Shown here in pieces: positions 38,474 to 49,181 of a stretch of DNA of 64,000 nt. Source of the DNA: Candidatus Cloacimonadota bacterium (GTDB lineage: Bacteria > Cloacimonadota > Cloacimonadia > Cloacimonadales > Cloacimonadaceae); NCBI GenBank assembly GCA_012728875.1, contig JAAYEF010000031.1:124001-188000 (forward strand). The letters are read 5' to 3'. The number at the start of each line of letters is the position of its first letter. Positions within the stretch are counted from its first letter, which is position 1. The position numbers and the translations under genes are program-made. Below the pieces are notes generated by a model. The model saw only the letters and a list, made by a program, of their open reading frames with translations, did no database searches and had not been told where the DNA came from.

Positions 38474-39661
38474 ATGAAAATTGCCTGGATCTGTCATTTT
38501 AGCAACGCTGAGGTTCGTAAAGCCCTGAAACTGTCTGACCAGGTCCATTCCTTCGCGCCTTGGATCACCAATACCATCAAGGTGTTCGAAAACAATCCCG
38601 AACATGAGCTGCATGTCATTGCTCCGCATAGATTTTTGAAACGGAGCACCAGTTTTGAAACAGAAGGAGTGCACTACCATTTTTTCAATCCTGGCATTCC
38701 CTTTTGGGGGAGGCAGTGGCCGTCTTTTTTTCGCTGGGATTTATGGACCGGGTTCAAGAAAAATAACAAAAAGGTGGGGAACTGGGTGAATGCCATCAAG
38801 CCTGTTGTGATCCATCTTCAGGGAGCTGAAAACGCATATTATTCATCTTCCATCTTTCAGTTTCAAGGGCGCTACCCCATTGTGGTGAACCTGCAGAGGA
38901 TGGATCCCAGTTTTTACTATGATCTTTCCCGGGAAGCAAAAACGCGGCGGGCTGTGGAAGAAAAGATTTTAAAAAATTTTCCTCATTTTTCAATCCGCAC
39001 CCAGACCATGGAGCAGGACCTGCTTTCCGTAAATCCAAATGCCCAAACCCACTGGGTGCGCTACAACATTCCCCAACCCCGTGCCTGTGAGACGGGCCCC
39101 AAGCAGTACGATCTGGTCTTTTTTGCCCGGGTGAGCCCCAGCAAGGGAATCGAAGATTTGCTGCGGGCTGCGGGAACGCTCACGGGTGAAATTCCCGGTC
39201 TTTCGCTATGTATAATTGGTGGAGTAAGCTCTTCATACAGGGAATATCTGAACGAAATGGCGGCACCAAGCGGACTGCGCCTCGTGTGGAAAGGCCTCCT
39301 GCCCGAGATTGACGATGTGCACAAAGAGGCATGCAAGGCGCGGGTGTCTGTATTGCCCACCCATCAGGATATCATTCCGGGCACGATAGTTGAAAGTATG
39401 CAGCTCGGTATTCCCGTGGTGAGTTACAAGGTTGGCAGCATACCGGAATTGAACGCTGAAAATGAATCGCTGCTCTTGGTGGAAAAAGGAGATATTCAGG
39501 GCCTGGCTGTTCAGATAAAAAAACTGCTGACGGATGAGGAATACGCTGCCCAATTGGCGCAACAAGCCCAAAGGACCATCAATAAGTTTATTGTTAGCGA
39601 GGATGTGTTGGGGCAGCATATTGCCTGTTACACCCGTGTGATGGAAGATTTCCATAAATAA
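38474..39661 (+). CDS. Glycosyltransferase family 4-like
   Basis: LVFFARVSPSKGIEDLLRAAG, LSLCIIGGVSSSYREYL, SVLPTHQDIIPGTIVESMQLGIPVVSYKVGSIPE. Confidence 0.9.
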   Translation: MKIAWICHFSNAEVRKALKLSDQVHSFAPWITNTIKVFENNPEHELHVIAPHRFLKRSTSFETEGVHYHFFNPGIPFWGRQWPSFFRWDLWTGFKKNNKKVGNWVNAIKPVVIHLQGAENAYYSSSIFQFQGRYPIVVNLQRMDPSFYYDLSREAKTRRAVEEKILKNFPHFSIRTQTMEQDLLSVNPNAQTHWVRYNIPQPRACETGPKQYDLVFFARVSPSKGIEDLLRAAGTLTGEIPGLSLCIIGGVSSSYREYLNEMAAPSGLRLVWKGLLPEIDDVHKEACKARVSVLPTHQDIIPGTIVESMQLGIPVVSYKVGSIPELNAENESLLLVEKGDIQGLAVQIKKLLTDEEYAAQLAQQAQRTINKFIVSEDVLGQHIACYTRVMEDFHK

Positions 39662-39720
39662 ACGAATTAATTGCACCCTGGACAAGACTCAAAACATCCA
39701 GGATGCGCGGCCATGAATAA

Positions 39721-40932
39721 TTGGCAAATAATATGATAAAACGGGAAAACGAGATGAAACCTGAACTTTTGGTGGATTTTATCCGGGAGCTGTATGCTAG
39801 CACGGAATTCATCCCTCTGCACGAACCCTTCTTTGGCGATGGCGAAAACAAATATGTAAACGATTGCCTTGCGAGCAGGTTCGTATCCAGCGTTGGAAAA
39901 TATGTGGATCTTTTTGAGGAAAGGATTTGTGCCTACACGGGAGCCACCAGCGCTGTGGCTACGGTAAATGGAACCGCCGCTTTGCACATCGCTCTTCTTT
40001 TGGCTGGAACAGGTCCCGGGGACCTGGTTATAACCCAGCCCCTCACCTTCGTGGCCACCTGCAATGCCATCAGCTATTTGGGTGCCCAGCCGGTTTTCGT
40101 GGATATTGATCAAAAAACCCTGGGCATGAGCCCAGATGCGCTTCAACTTTGGCTTGAAGAGAACGTGGATGTCGTTGTGGATAAATCTGCCACATCTTCA
40201 GAATCTCAATTCAAAGCGGTTCATAAACAAACCGGAAAACGGGTGGCAGCCTGTGTACCCATGCACAGTTTTGGTCACCCCTGCCAAATTGATAAAATCA
40301 TTTCCATTTGCGATACTTACGGCATACCGGTCGTGGAAGATTCCGCGGAATCCCTTGGCAGCTACTACAAGGGGCAACACACCGGCACTTTTGGCAAGCT
40401 GGGCATCCTGAGTTTTAACGGGAATAAAACCATCACCACCGGAGGCGGGGGCATGATTTTAACAAACGACGAGCATCTGGGCAAACTGGCAAAACATATC
40501 ACCACAACGGCAAAAAAGCCCCATCCTTGGGACTATGAACACGATATGGTGGCCTATAATTACCGGATGCCAAACATAAATGCCGCCCTTGGCTGCGGCC
40601 AGATGGAGCTGCTGGACGGGTTTTTGGAAGATAAAAGAGAAACCGCCTCGCGCTACCGTGATTTTTTCGCTAAGCAAAATGGGCATTGTTTTGTTGATGA
40701 ACCCCGGGACGGCAAGTCCAATTTTTGGCTGAACGCCGTTCTTGCCTCCAGCCCCGAAGATCGTGACCTCCTGCTTAAGGTCACCAACGGGGCTGGAGTG
40801 ATGACACGCCCCGCCTGGATTTTGATGAATCGGCTGGAAATGTTCAAAGATTCCGCCTGCGGAGACTTGAGTAATGCCAGCCACATAGCCAGTCGTCTGG
40901 TAAATTTGCCAAGCAGTGTGAGGAATACATGA
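39721..40932 (+). CDS. LegC-family DegT/DnrJ/EryC1 aminotransferase
   Basis: FIPLHEPFFGDGENKYVNDCLASRFVSSVGKYVDLFE, SFNGNKTITTGGGGMI. Start may be the internal MIKRENEMKPE Met. Confidence 0.85.
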   Translation: MANNMIKRENEMKPELLVDFIRELYASTEFIPLHEPFFGDGENKYVNDCLASRFVSSVGKYVDLFEERICAYTGATSAVATVNGTAALHIALLLAGTGPGDLVITQPLTFVATCNAISYLGAQPVFVDIDQKTLGMSPDALQLWLEENVDVVVDKSATSSESQFKAVHKQTGKRVAACVPMHSFGHPCQIDKIISICDTYGIPVVEDSAESLGSYYKGQHTGTFGKLGILSFNGNKTITTGGGGMILTNDEHLGKLAKHITTTAKKPHPWDYEHDMVAYNYRMPNINAALGCGQMELLDGFLEDKRETASRYRDFFAKQNGHCFVDEPRDGKSNFWLNAVLASSPEDRDLLLKVTNGAGVMTRPAWILMNRLEMFKDSACGDLSNASHIASRLVNLPSSVRNT

Positions 40933-41483
40933 AAAAGAAATTCAGAGTGTATCTAAGATCATTTGAACCCGGAGACCATCTTTTATTGCATAAATGGCGC
41001 AGTGACCCGGAGATTGCGATTCCGTTCAGTGCCACAATGCGCTTCACATCCACACTCAACGAACAAAAATGGCTGGAGGACAGGGTTTTTGACAAAAACA
41101 GCGTTAGCTGCGCCATTTGTCTTAAGGAAACCGACGAATTCATCGGGTGCATCTTTATCAGCAAAATTGATATGCTGCATAAAAATGGCGTTGCCGGTTG
41201 GTTTGTGGGAGAAAAAAAACACTGGGGCAAAGGCTACGCGACTGATGCCCTGGTTTTGATGTTGCGACACGCTTTTTACGATAAAGGTCTAGAAAGGGTT
41301 TGGTCTGGTGTGTTTGAAGACAACATGGGCTCCTTGAAAATGGCGGAGAAATGTGGCTTCAAAGTGGAAGGGCTGATGCGCAAAGCCTATTATGTGGACG
41401 GCAGCTTTAAAAACAGTGTGGTGGTGGGGGTGTTGAGGGAGGATTTTGAAGCAGTGCTGGCTGATTATGAGGATATCGTATGA
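40929..41483 (+). CDS. GNAT family N-acetyltransferase (RimJ/RimL type)
   Basis: FFVGEKKHWGKGYATDALVLMLRHAF-type motif and FEDNMGSLKMAEKCGFKVEGLMRK. Confidence 0.9.
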   Translation: MKKKFRVYLRSFEPGDHLLLHKWRSDPEIAIPFSATMRFTSTLNEQKWLEDRVFDKNSVSCAICLKETDEFIGCIFISKIDMLHKNGVAGWFVGEKKHWGKGYATDALVLMLRHAFYDKGLERVWSGVFEDNMGSLKMAEKCGFKVEGLMRKAYYVDGSFKNSVVVGVLREDFEAVLADYEDIV

Positions 41484-42565
41484 CAATGAACTCCAAAACT
41501 GGAATATGCACGCTCGCCGATGCTCAGGCATGGGAAGCTCTGCATTCCCGGTTGGGTCGGCAAGCCCCGCCCTTTTTTGGCCCTAATTATCATCGTGTAG
41601 TGGATCCAGCGGGAACAGAAACAGAGTGTTTTTGGAGTTCCAAGGACGAAAACAACTTTCTCTACTATCCATATTTGAAGAAAAGCCTTAACGGTCTTGG
41701 TTACAATCTGGATGATGAATATTGCGACATCAGCGGGGCTTACGGCTATAATGGACCCCTTGGCAGGGTGAAGGATCCGGGCTTTGTTGAGTCTTTTAAC
41801 CATGCGCTGCTGGATTATTTTGCCCAAGTCAGGGTTGTGACGGAATTTGTGCGCTACTGCCCACTTTCAAACAACAGACGCTTTCATCTTTACACTCAGC
41901 AAATAGATGTGTTGGACAACGTTTACATCGATCTCTCCCAGGGGCAGGACTGGGTATGGAAACATTCCTTTGAACACCGGGCACGCAAAGCCATCCGCAA
42001 TGGCGAGGGTCATGGTCTGAAAACTGTGATTCACCGGGGAAGCGAGATTGTGGCTGAAGAGATTGAAGTTTTACATGAAATCTACACCAGCACCATGCAG
42101 CGTAATGAGGCGGATGAATTCTATTTTTTTGACAGAAGTTTTTTTGAAGGACTGGTTGCCAATCTGGGCCATCAGAGCCTGCTGGCACTTAGCTATTATG
42201 AGGACAAGGCCATTTCGGCGGAATTGCTGCTTTTGGGTGGAACCCTGGCCTACGGCTTTTTGGGCGGAACTCTAAGTGAATATTATCAATACAAGGCCAA
42301 CAGCTTCCAGCGCTGGGAACTGGTTAAATATCTCTGCGCACATGGCTTTGAAAAATATTCCCTGGGCGCCAGCAGCGCGCGGGGCGATGGGATCCATAAG
42401 TTTAAGATGAGTTTTGCCCGGGGCTGTGCGAATCTATTTTATATTGGAACCAAGGTGCATTTGCCAGAAGTGTATGTCCAGCTACAAACGCAATGGAGCG
42501 AAATGTATCCCGAAGCCGCCAAAATGCATGCCAACAAGATTCAAGGTTACAGGATCAGATTTTGA
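41480..42565 (+). CDS. FemAB-like / Acetyltransf_6-type acyltransferase
   Basis: RARKAIRNGEGHGLKTVIH, LHEIYTSTMQRN, KANSFQRWELVKYLCAHGFEKYSLGASSARGDGIHKFKMSFA. Confidence 0.75.
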   Translation: MTMNSKTGICTLADAQAWEALHSRLGRQAPPFFGPNYHRVVDPAGTETECFWSSKDENNFLYYPYLKKSLNGLGYNLDDEYCDISGAYGYNGPLGRVKDPGFVESFNHALLDYFAQVRVVTEFVRYCPLSNNRRFHLYTQQIDVLDNVYIDLSQGQDWVWKHSFEHRARKAIRNGEGHGLKTVIHRGSEIVAEEIEVLHEIYTSTMQRNEADEFYFFDRSFFEGLVANLGHQSLLALSYYEDKAISAELLLLGGTLAYGFLGGTLSEYYQYKANSFQRWELVKYLCAHGFEKYSLGASSARGDGIHKFKMSFARGCANLFYIGTKVHLPEVYVQLQTQWSEMYPEAAKMHANKIQGYRIRF

Positions 42566-42598
42566 ACCTTTGACTGTCCATGCAACGTTTTAAGATAC

Positions 42599-42618
42599 CT
42601 GCCGCACCATCGCGGCAG
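42599..42618. repeat. Perfect 7-bp hairpin CTGCCGC-ACCATC-GCGGCAG
   Basis: Intergenic inverted repeat seen directly; no poly-T follows. Confidence 0.6.
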
Positions 42619-42718
42619 CAGTTGAAGCCGGATATATGGAAAAAGTGCCGGGATATGAGGCCTTGACAAATGCGCTGTAGCAAAAGAATTGAATAAACCA
42701 AAAAATTGAGAGGTAATC

Positions 42719-43639
42719 ATGAAAGAGTCAGCAGTGTTGTTAATCACATTTAACCGCCCCGAGAGTACGCGCGAGGTCTTGAAAGCCCTCCAAAAAGCAA
42801 AGCCCAAGCGTCTTTATGTCTTTTCAGACGGAGCCCGCAACGAAGAGGAGCAAAAGATTTGCCAGCAAGTTAGAGATATGGTAATTGAAATGGTTAACTG
42901 GGATTGCGATCTAAGGCGCAAAGTGATGGAATATAACCTTGGCTGCGGCCCGGGACCCTTCGCCGCCATGAATTGGGCTGTGGAAGAAGAAGACCGCATC
43001 ATCATTCTGGAGGATGACTGCGTCCCCTCTCCCGCTTTTTTCCCATATTGTGACTATCTTTTGGACAAGTTCCTGGACGACCGGCGTATCTGGCTGTTGA
43101 GCGGAAACAACTACTGTCCGGAGTTTCCGCTTCCGGCGGATTACGCGTTCACGCGCTACGCGCATAGCTGGGGCTGGGCAACCTGGCGCCGCTGCGTCAA
43201 GCAGGTGGATTTGGAAATGCGGGATTACCCTGAATTCAGGGATAGAAAGCTGCTCTATTCGCTCTTGCCGCGTAAAGAGGCGGACTATTTCATGAGGTCT
43301 TTAGAGCGTACCTACACGGATAAAAGCAGGATGGGGCATATCTGGGATATTCAATTTGGTTTTTGCGTGCGCAAAAACTCCGGCATGGGCATCATGCCCA
43401 GGGCGAACTTGGTAAGCAACATTGGCTACGTGGGCACCCACAGCGAACAAAGGAACCGTTTTCACGACCATCCTGTAGATGATAGCTTCAAGATTGTTCA
43501 GGAGCCTGTTTGCGTGGCGCCTGACTATCTGCACGACAGATATCACTTTAAACATCATTGGCTGGGTGGATCCGGACTGCAAAGATCACTAAATAAAGCC
43601 AAACGTAAAGCAAGAAAACTATTAAAGGCAAAACCTTGA
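42719..43639 (+). CDS. Glycosyltransferase family 2-like / GNT-I-like
   Basis: AVLLITFNRPESTREVLKAL, IIILEDDCVPSPAFFPYCDYLL, YAHSWGWATWRRCV. Confidence 0.88.
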   Translation: MKESAVLLITFNRPESTREVLKALQKAKPKRLYVFSDGARNEEEQKICQQVRDMVIEMVNWDCDLRRKVMEYNLGCGPGPFAAMNWAVEEEDRIIILEDDCVPSPAFFPYCDYLLDKFLDDRRIWLLSGNNYCPEFPLPADYAFTRYAHSWGWATWRRCVKQVDLEMRDYPEFRDRKLLYSLLPRKEADYFMRSLERTYTDKSRMGHIWDIQFGFCVRKNSGMGIMPRANLVSNIGYVGTHSEQRNRFHDHPVDDSFKIVQEPVCVAPDYLHDRYHFKHHWLGGSGLQRSLNKAKRKARKLLKAKP

Positions 43640-44946
43640 CAAAAACCAAACTACTGTTCTATTTGGCGGGCTTGGTGCTGACCCTGATTGTTCTCAGGCT
43701 GATTCCCGCGAATCTGGATTGGCGGATAGCCAACGTCAGGATCTTAAGTCTGGAGCTGTGGATAGCCATTTTTTTGTTTTTCGTGGCCATCTACAAGCCG
43801 AATTCTTTTTTCAGCAGGGATATGATTTGGGCATATGTGTACGCGCTGATGGTTCTTGTGATGGACATCCTGGGGCATTTGAAGTTTTCGTCGTCAACTT
43901 GGATGACTGCTCAGGTGCGGCCCTTCCTTGTGGCACTCATCTTGTATCAGGTGTTTCTGGTCGGGCCAGACCCCAAGCAGATGCAAAAAATGGTGCTCTT
44001 TATAGTTGCCATTATTGGCATCTCATGTTTGATTAACATTGTGGGTTTAATGCGCAACCCCTTGGCGGTGAGGTTTGTAGTGGGTGGTGCGGAAGGCGCG
44101 GAAGGAAGAGATCGTTTCACCAGAATGGGTATTTCGAACTATGGATTTTTTTCGGGGCTCCCAACTTTGTTACCGGTCTTGTTCTACTCCTTCAGAAAAA
44201 CGGCCCAAAAAAAGTTCAAATGGCTTTTTGGAATTGTAATATTCCTGGTGGTTTGGGCGGTTTTTCTCAGCGCGTTTACAGCCCCATTGCTGATTGCCTT
44301 GATGGCACTCGTATTGTCAATTTTTGGCAATGTTCGAAGCAGGAGGGCCTATACCTTTGTGTTGGTCGCGGTGGTGGGCTTGATCTCTTTAATATATCCT
44401 CCCCAACTTGCCTTCAATCATGCCATCGATGGTTTGATCAGCATCACTCCCACGGAAGCCGTCAGACGACGCCTCAACGATATTAAGCTGGCATCCCAGG
44501 AAGGCATTGAGGTTACATCCACCGGCAGAACAGAAACTTCGGTGGAACAGCGTTTGCAAAGGGTGTTTTGGAATGTTGAAACCGTTGCCAGGTATCCATT
44601 GTTCGGTTCTTCGAAAAACACCAACCCTGAGGCTTTTCATCTCTTCTGGTTATATTTCCTGGCTTCTTTCGGTTTTTTGGGATTTCTTCCCTTTTTCTTG
44701 TCGTGGTTAACACATATTCGGAGAAACAAAAGGGTTTTCGATCAAGATTTTTGGTTCTACTACGTTTTGTCCTTGTTGACGTTCTTCACTATGGGATTGA
44801 TTAAAAGCATCACCGGATGGTTCATGTATTTGGCGCCCTTGTTCATCGTTCCCGCCATGTACTATCTCACCTATGAAATTCCTGAACCCGGCTTGGAAGC
44901 AACAGGCGAATCTGCTGTTCAAGCCTCCAAGGGAGCCTTGCAATGA
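43636..44946 (+). CDS. O-antigen polymerase/ligase-like multi-TM protein (Wzy candidate)
   Basis: About 11 predicted TM segments plus a soluble loop (EVTSTGRTETSVEQRLQRVFWNVETVARYPLFGSSKNTN). Confidence 0.75.
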   Translation: MTKTKLLFYLAGLVLTLIVLRLIPANLDWRIANVRILSLELWIAIFLFFVAIYKPNSFFSRDMIWAYVYALMVLVMDILGHLKFSSSTWMTAQVRPFLVALILYQVFLVGPDPKQMQKMVLFIVAIIGISCLINIVGLMRNPLAVRFVVGGAEGAEGRDRFTRMGISNYGFFSGLPTLLPVLFYSFRKTAQKKFKWLFGIVIFLVVWAVFLSAFTAPLLIALMALVLSIFGNVRSRRAYTFVLVAVVGLISLIYPPQLAFNHAIDGLISITPTEAVRRRLNDIKLASQEGIEVTSTGRTETSVEQRLQRVFWNVETVARYPLFGSSKNTNPEAFHLFWLYFLASFGFLGFLPFFLSWLTHIRRNKRVFDQDFWFYYVLSLLTFFTMGLIKSITGWFMYLAPLFIVPAMYYLTYEIPEPGLEATGESAVQASKGALQ

Positions 44947-46304
44947 GCCTGCTTTTTTTCAGCGACCTGTTCAGTGGTAAAACGGTTCGAAAACATTACC
45001 GATTTTACTCGCAAACCCAATGGTATGATCAGGAGCAAATGCGAGGCTTTCAAAAGGCCAAACTTGTGCGCTTGTTGAAACACTGCCGGCAAAACCTGCC
45101 CTATTATGCCAATGTTATGAAAAACCTGGGCATGGAACCGGAAGACATCAAGGAGCCCGGGGATATTGTTTGTTTTCCTGTGTTGACCAAAGAGCTTATC
45201 CTCGAACACAAGGATGAATTTGTGCCCCATAACCTTAAAGATATCAAAGGCGTTAAGAGCGGCTTCACCGGCGGAACCACCGGAGGCGCGTTTCCCAAGC
45301 GTAACGATGCTGCCACCCGCAGTTCCAGTTGGGGTGCCTACCAACGTTTTTACGATTGGATGGGAATTGGTCGCAATGATGAGAAAGTTGACCTGATGGG
45401 CGGATATGCTCAGAGCAAGAAATTGCTCGTCCGCCTGAAGGGACAGATGTTGGACAAAGTTCATCACAGCCATTCCTTCGACACCTACGAGACCTTTGAA
45501 CGCAATTTTTCGCGGCTTGTGCAGCTGTTGCAAACGCGGGATATCAAGCTGATTAGAGCTTATACACAATATCTGCACAACATGGCTGTAGAGATGAGGA
45601 ACCGTGGCTTGAAGTTTCAGCTTAAAGCCATCATGACCACCGCGGAGCCACTGTTTGAAGAACACCGTGCCCTGTTCAGGGAAGTGTTTGCTTGTGAAAC
45701 ATTCGATCAATACGGTTGCGGTGAAATTGGCAGCATAGCGTTTGAATGTGAGCATCACAATGGCCTGCATGTTACTGAGGAACGTGTTTTCCTGGAAGTG
45801 GGAAAAAATAAGGAATTGATTCTTACAGATTTGGATAATTTTGCCATGCCCCTCATCCGCTACATGAATGGCGACGAAGCGGAACTGGATGAACAAGCCT
45901 GCACTTGCGGTCGAAAGAGCCCGCTGATAAAATGGATTAAGGGACGGACCATTGATTATCTGACTGGTCCGGAAGGTCAATCGCTTCATAGCTCCTATCT
46001 TTGGAAGATCATATATGAGTCCGGTATCGCTCCGCGACGTAATCTGCAAAAATTCCAAGCCCTGCAAACCAGCAGCGAACACATCAAGTTTAGATATGTG
46101 GGCCAAAAATTCGACGCGGATGAGGAAGCCTTGTTAGAAAAGTTGATCCGGGAAAAATTGGGAATGGTAACCCTTGTTTTTTCCAACGAGAGCGACATAG
46201 AAAATTCGTCCTCAGGAAAATACATGCCAGTGGTGAACCAAACCCTGCAGTCATCTTTCAAACCTGAGCCTGAGACAGATATTGGCAAGAAATCGGAGCT
46301 GTGA
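44943..46304 (+). CDS. CapK/phenylacetate-CoA ligase-like protein (copy 3)
   Basis: KSGFTGGTTGGAFPKRND, DQYGCGEIGSIAFECEHHNGLHVTEERVFLE, CTCGRKSPLIKWIKGRTIDYL. Confidence 0.88.
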   Translation: MSLLFFSDLFSGKTVRKHYRFYSQTQWYDQEQMRGFQKAKLVRLLKHCRQNLPYYANVMKNLGMEPEDIKEPGDIVCFPVLTKELILEHKDEFVPHNLKDIKGVKSGFTGGTTGGAFPKRNDAATRSSSWGAYQRFYDWMGIGRNDEKVDLMGGYAQSKKLLVRLKGQMLDKVHHSHSFDTYETFERNFSRLVQLLQTRDIKLIRAYTQYLHNMAVEMRNRGLKFQLKAIMTTAEPLFEEHRALFREVFACETFDQYGCGEIGSIAFECEHHNGLHVTEERVFLEVGKNKELILTDLDNFAMPLIRYMNGDEAELDEQACTCGRKSPLIKWIKGRTIDYLTGPEGQSLHSSYLWKIIYESGIAPRRNLQKFQALQTSSEHIKFRYVGQKFDADEEALLEKLIREKLGMVTLVFSNESDIENSSSGKYMPVVNQTLQSSFKPEPETDIGKKSEL

Positions 46305-47642
46305 ATGAATCGGACTGATCTTACATTTTACCTGATGGGCAAAAAATATGGCTTCGATCTGAAAAAAATGGTGGATTTCACCATGCAAAGCCAGTATTGG
46401 TCTGCGGATGAGATTCACAAGTATCAGCTTGAAAAGCTGCAAAAGATGATCCACCACGCCTATGCCAAGGTTCCATATTACACCAAGCTGATGCGGGAAA
46501 TGGGCATGGAGCCCGGCGATTTTAAAGCCATTGATGATCTTGCCGCTTTTCCCATTTTGCGCAAAGAGACAATCCAGGCAAATCCTGAAAGTTTTCTGGC
46601 TTCAGACTGGAAGCGCCACCACCCCCTGCAAAGATCAACCGGCGGCACCACAGGAATTCCTTTTGCCTACTATAACGATGTGCTGAGTTGGGGATTGAAT
46701 TGGGCAACGAAAATCAGGACCTTCGCCTGGGGCGGCTATCAGCTCGGTCGGGACAGGATTGCCGTTATGAAGGGTGGATCCATGATGAGAGAAGGTAAGC
46801 TGTCCCTGCGGGCAAAACTGTGGAGATTTTTGCAGCGAAACTATTCCATCCCCATTGCGCGGATGAACTCTGAGGAGATGGAACAGGGCATCCAGGACAT
46901 CCAAAGATACAAGATCCGGTTTTTACGTGGATATCCCTCGGCATTGCTGGCTTTGGCAAAACACTTGAGCCAAACAAATAGGACCATACCGATGAAGGGA
47001 ATATTTACCACGGCGGAAATGCTGTTCCCTGAACACCGGGAAGAAATTGAAAAGGTCTTTATGTGCCCCATCAATGATGCCTATGGCTGTGGAGAAGGCA
47101 TGGTTGGTGCCAGCCAATGCGAAATGCACAGTTCCTATCACATTCATGTCGAAACATCTTATCTTGAGCTTGTGGATCAAGACGGTCAAGCCGTTCCGGC
47201 AGGGGTGGAAGGAGAAATCATTGCCAGCTCCCTGCATGATTTTGCCATGCCCTTTATCCGCTATGCGCCAGGCGACCGCGCCGTATTCGGGGAAGGAAAA
47301 TGTGCTTGTGGGAGGAGCTTGCCACTGTTTGATGCCATCAAAGGCAGGGCCTCGGACTTGATTTATCTGCCAAACGGAAATGTCATCAACGGCTTATCCC
47401 TGCCTTTTGAAATGCTGGGAAAGATTTTAAAACAATTTCAGCTTGTCCAGGCGGAAGATGATAGATTGCTGTTGAATGTTGTTCCCCAGCCTGGTTTTAC
47501 TGCCAAAGATCGGGCCTGGCTGCAGGACTATCTCACAAGTGTGGCTGGCGATGGCGTGCGTGTGGAAGTTAAGGAATTACAGGAGATAGCGAAAACGGAA
47601 GCGGGAAAATTCCGCTATGTGATCGCCAAAAAAAATGTCTAA
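46305..47642 (+). CDS. CapK/phenylacetate-CoA ligase-like protein (copy 4)
   Basis: RSTGGTTGIPFAYYND, DAYGCGEGMVGASQCE, CACGRSLPLFDAIKGRASDLI. Confidence 0.88.
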   Translation: MNRTDLTFYLMGKKYGFDLKKMVDFTMQSQYWSADEIHKYQLEKLQKMIHHAYAKVPYYTKLMREMGMEPGDFKAIDDLAAFPILRKETIQANPESFLASDWKRHHPLQRSTGGTTGIPFAYYNDVLSWGLNWATKIRTFAWGGYQLGRDRIAVMKGGSMMREGKLSLRAKLWRFLQRNYSIPIARMNSEEMEQGIQDIQRYKIRFLRGYPSALLALAKHLSQTNRTIPMKGIFTTAEMLFPEHREEIEKVFMCPINDAYGCGEGMVGASQCEMHSSYHIHVETSYLELVDQDGQAVPAGVEGEIIASSLHDFAMPFIRYAPGDRAVFGEGKCACGRSLPLFDAIKGRASDLIYLPNGNVINGLSLPFEMLGKILKQFQLVQAEDDRLLLNVVPQPGFTAKDRAWLQDYLTSVAGDGVRVEVKELQEIAKTEAGKFRYVIAKKNV

Positions 47643-48708
47643 ACCTCTCACCTTGGTTTGTTCCTGCCGGATGGGACCGGGAACCTTGGAAGCCAAACTG
47701 GTTCCGCTTGGCAGGGTGGAAAAAGTGGATAGGATAATCGTCTTGCGCAAGACCGCGGGTCCACCCATTCCCAAAGTGGAGTATCGGATCTTGCCAAAGC
47801 TTTGCCGCCATCCACTGTTGAACATCATGATTACGCCCATCTTGATGGCGCGCATCGGTTTCCGGCAAAAAGCGGACTATTTTTTAGCCTATCACTATAA
47901 GCCGCATTTCTTTTTTGCGGGCTTTGCGTCCTTATTGACCGGGATTCCCTATATTTTGGGTCAAACCGGACAGGATATCCAAAAAGCTGCCAACAAAAAG
48001 ATGATGGGGCCCATTCTGATCGCCGTGCTTCGGCGCGCCGCGGTTCTAAATGTGCCCGGGAACAAATCACTCTCCTTTTGGAAAGAAAAGGGAGTGAAAA
48101 AAGTGCAGCAGCTTCACAGTACGGTGGATACAGATTACTATCACCCATCGGATCAAGCCAAGGAATTCGATTTTATCTATACGGGCAGGATGGAAGACTA
48201 CAAGGGTGTGGATTTGATTTTGCAAGCCTTTGCCAAGGTTCAAAGAAAACATCCCGAAACAAAGCTTGCCATCGTTGGTTATGGTTCCCGGGAAGCCGCT
48301 TTGAAAAAACTGGCACTTGAGCTGGGATTGGCTTCCAATGTGGTTTTTGCAGGTTTCCAATCCGATGTCCGGTCTTGGCTCCAGCGTTCCCGCGTTTTTG
48401 TGATGGCATCATATACGGAAGGTTTGCCCTGCGCGTTGATGGAGGCGATGAGCTGTGCCATGATTTGCATCAGCTCCCATGCCGGCAATATACTAGACAT
48501 CCTGCGCTCCGGAGAAACAGGGTTTGGCTTCGATTGTGGTAAGCTCGAGGCTCTTTCCAACCACATGGAATTCGTGCTTTCAGCAAATGAAGGCCTGGAT
48601 GCCATCGCCAAAGCCGCTCGTGCACAGATAGTTCAAAAACATTCCCATGCTTCCGCTGTTGAGAAGTGGAATTCACTGTTCGAAGATATGGAGGCCAAAC
48701 GCTCATGA
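47635..48708 (+). CDS. Glycosyltransferase family 4
   Basis: [68 protein letters not shown]. Confidence 0.92.
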   Translation: MSKPLTLVCSCRMGPGTLEAKLVPLGRVEKVDRIIVLRKTAGPPIPKVEYRILPKLCRHPLLNIMITPILMARIGFRQKADYFLAYHYKPHFFFAGFASLLTGIPYILGQTGQDIQKAANKKMMGPILIAVLRRAAVLNVPGNKSLSFWKEKGVKKVQQLHSTVDTDYYHPSDQAKEFDFIYTGRMEDYKGVDLILQAFAKVQRKHPETKLAIVGYGSREAALKKLALELGLASNVVFAGFQSDVRSWLQRSRVFVMASYTEGLPCALMEAMSCAMICISSHAGNILDILRSGETGFGFDCGKLEALSNHMEFVLSANEGLDAIAKAARAQIVQKHSHASAVEKWNSLFEDMEAKRS

Positions 48709-49181
48709 GAAGAAAAAGAAGCGCTCTGGCAGTGTTGCGAGGGCTTTGGGTGAGGTTTTTACATCATTTGGCAAGACACTGTTTCCCCAGCGTCATACGG
48801 GTTTTTTTACATCGTCTCCGTGGTGTCAGCATCGGCAAAAATGTTTTTATTGGACTGGATGTTGCCATCGATGATGACGGACCCCAAAGGGTTAAAATTG
48901 AGGATAATGTTTTCATCACCGCGGGCTGCATGTTGTTGACCCATCAACGTGACCTTCGTAAATACCGCAGAAACACCTGGGTGGGGGCTCAGCCTTTCAT
49001 CCAAGCGGATATACGCATCCGGGAAGGCGCCCATATTGGCATTGGCTCCATTGTTATGCCCGGTGTGACCATTGGCAGGGGCGCTGTGATTGGAGCTGGT
49101 TCAGTGGTAACCAAAGACGTGCCGGATTATTGTTTGGCATTGGGAGTTCCGGCAAAGGTAATCAAGGAGTTTGAACCATGA
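48705..49181 (+). CDS. Hexapeptide-repeat O-acyltransferase
   Basis: [53 protein letters not shown] overlap with the preceding gene. Confidence 0.9.
   Translation: MRRKRSALAVLRGLWVRFLHHLARHCFPSVIRVFLHRLRGVSIGKNVFIGLDVAIDDDGPQRVKIEDNVFITAGCMLLTHQRDLRKYRRNTWVGAQPFIQADIRIREGAHIGIGSIVMPGVTIGRGAVIGAGSVVTKDVPDYCLALGVPAKVIKEFEP

Noticed and set aside
39672-39703. Imperfect hairpin gcaCCTGGA...TCCAGGatgc before the LegC-like gene
   Set aside because: Loop is long (about 14 nt) and contains no T tract; function cannot be supported.
42599-42618. Hairpin CTGCCGC/GCGGCAG as a rho-independent terminator
   Set aside because: No T tract follows; listed only as an inverted repeat.
44919-46106. 395-aa ORF on the minus strand
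   Set aside because: Antisense shadow of the well-supported CapK copy 3; no recognisable protein motifs.
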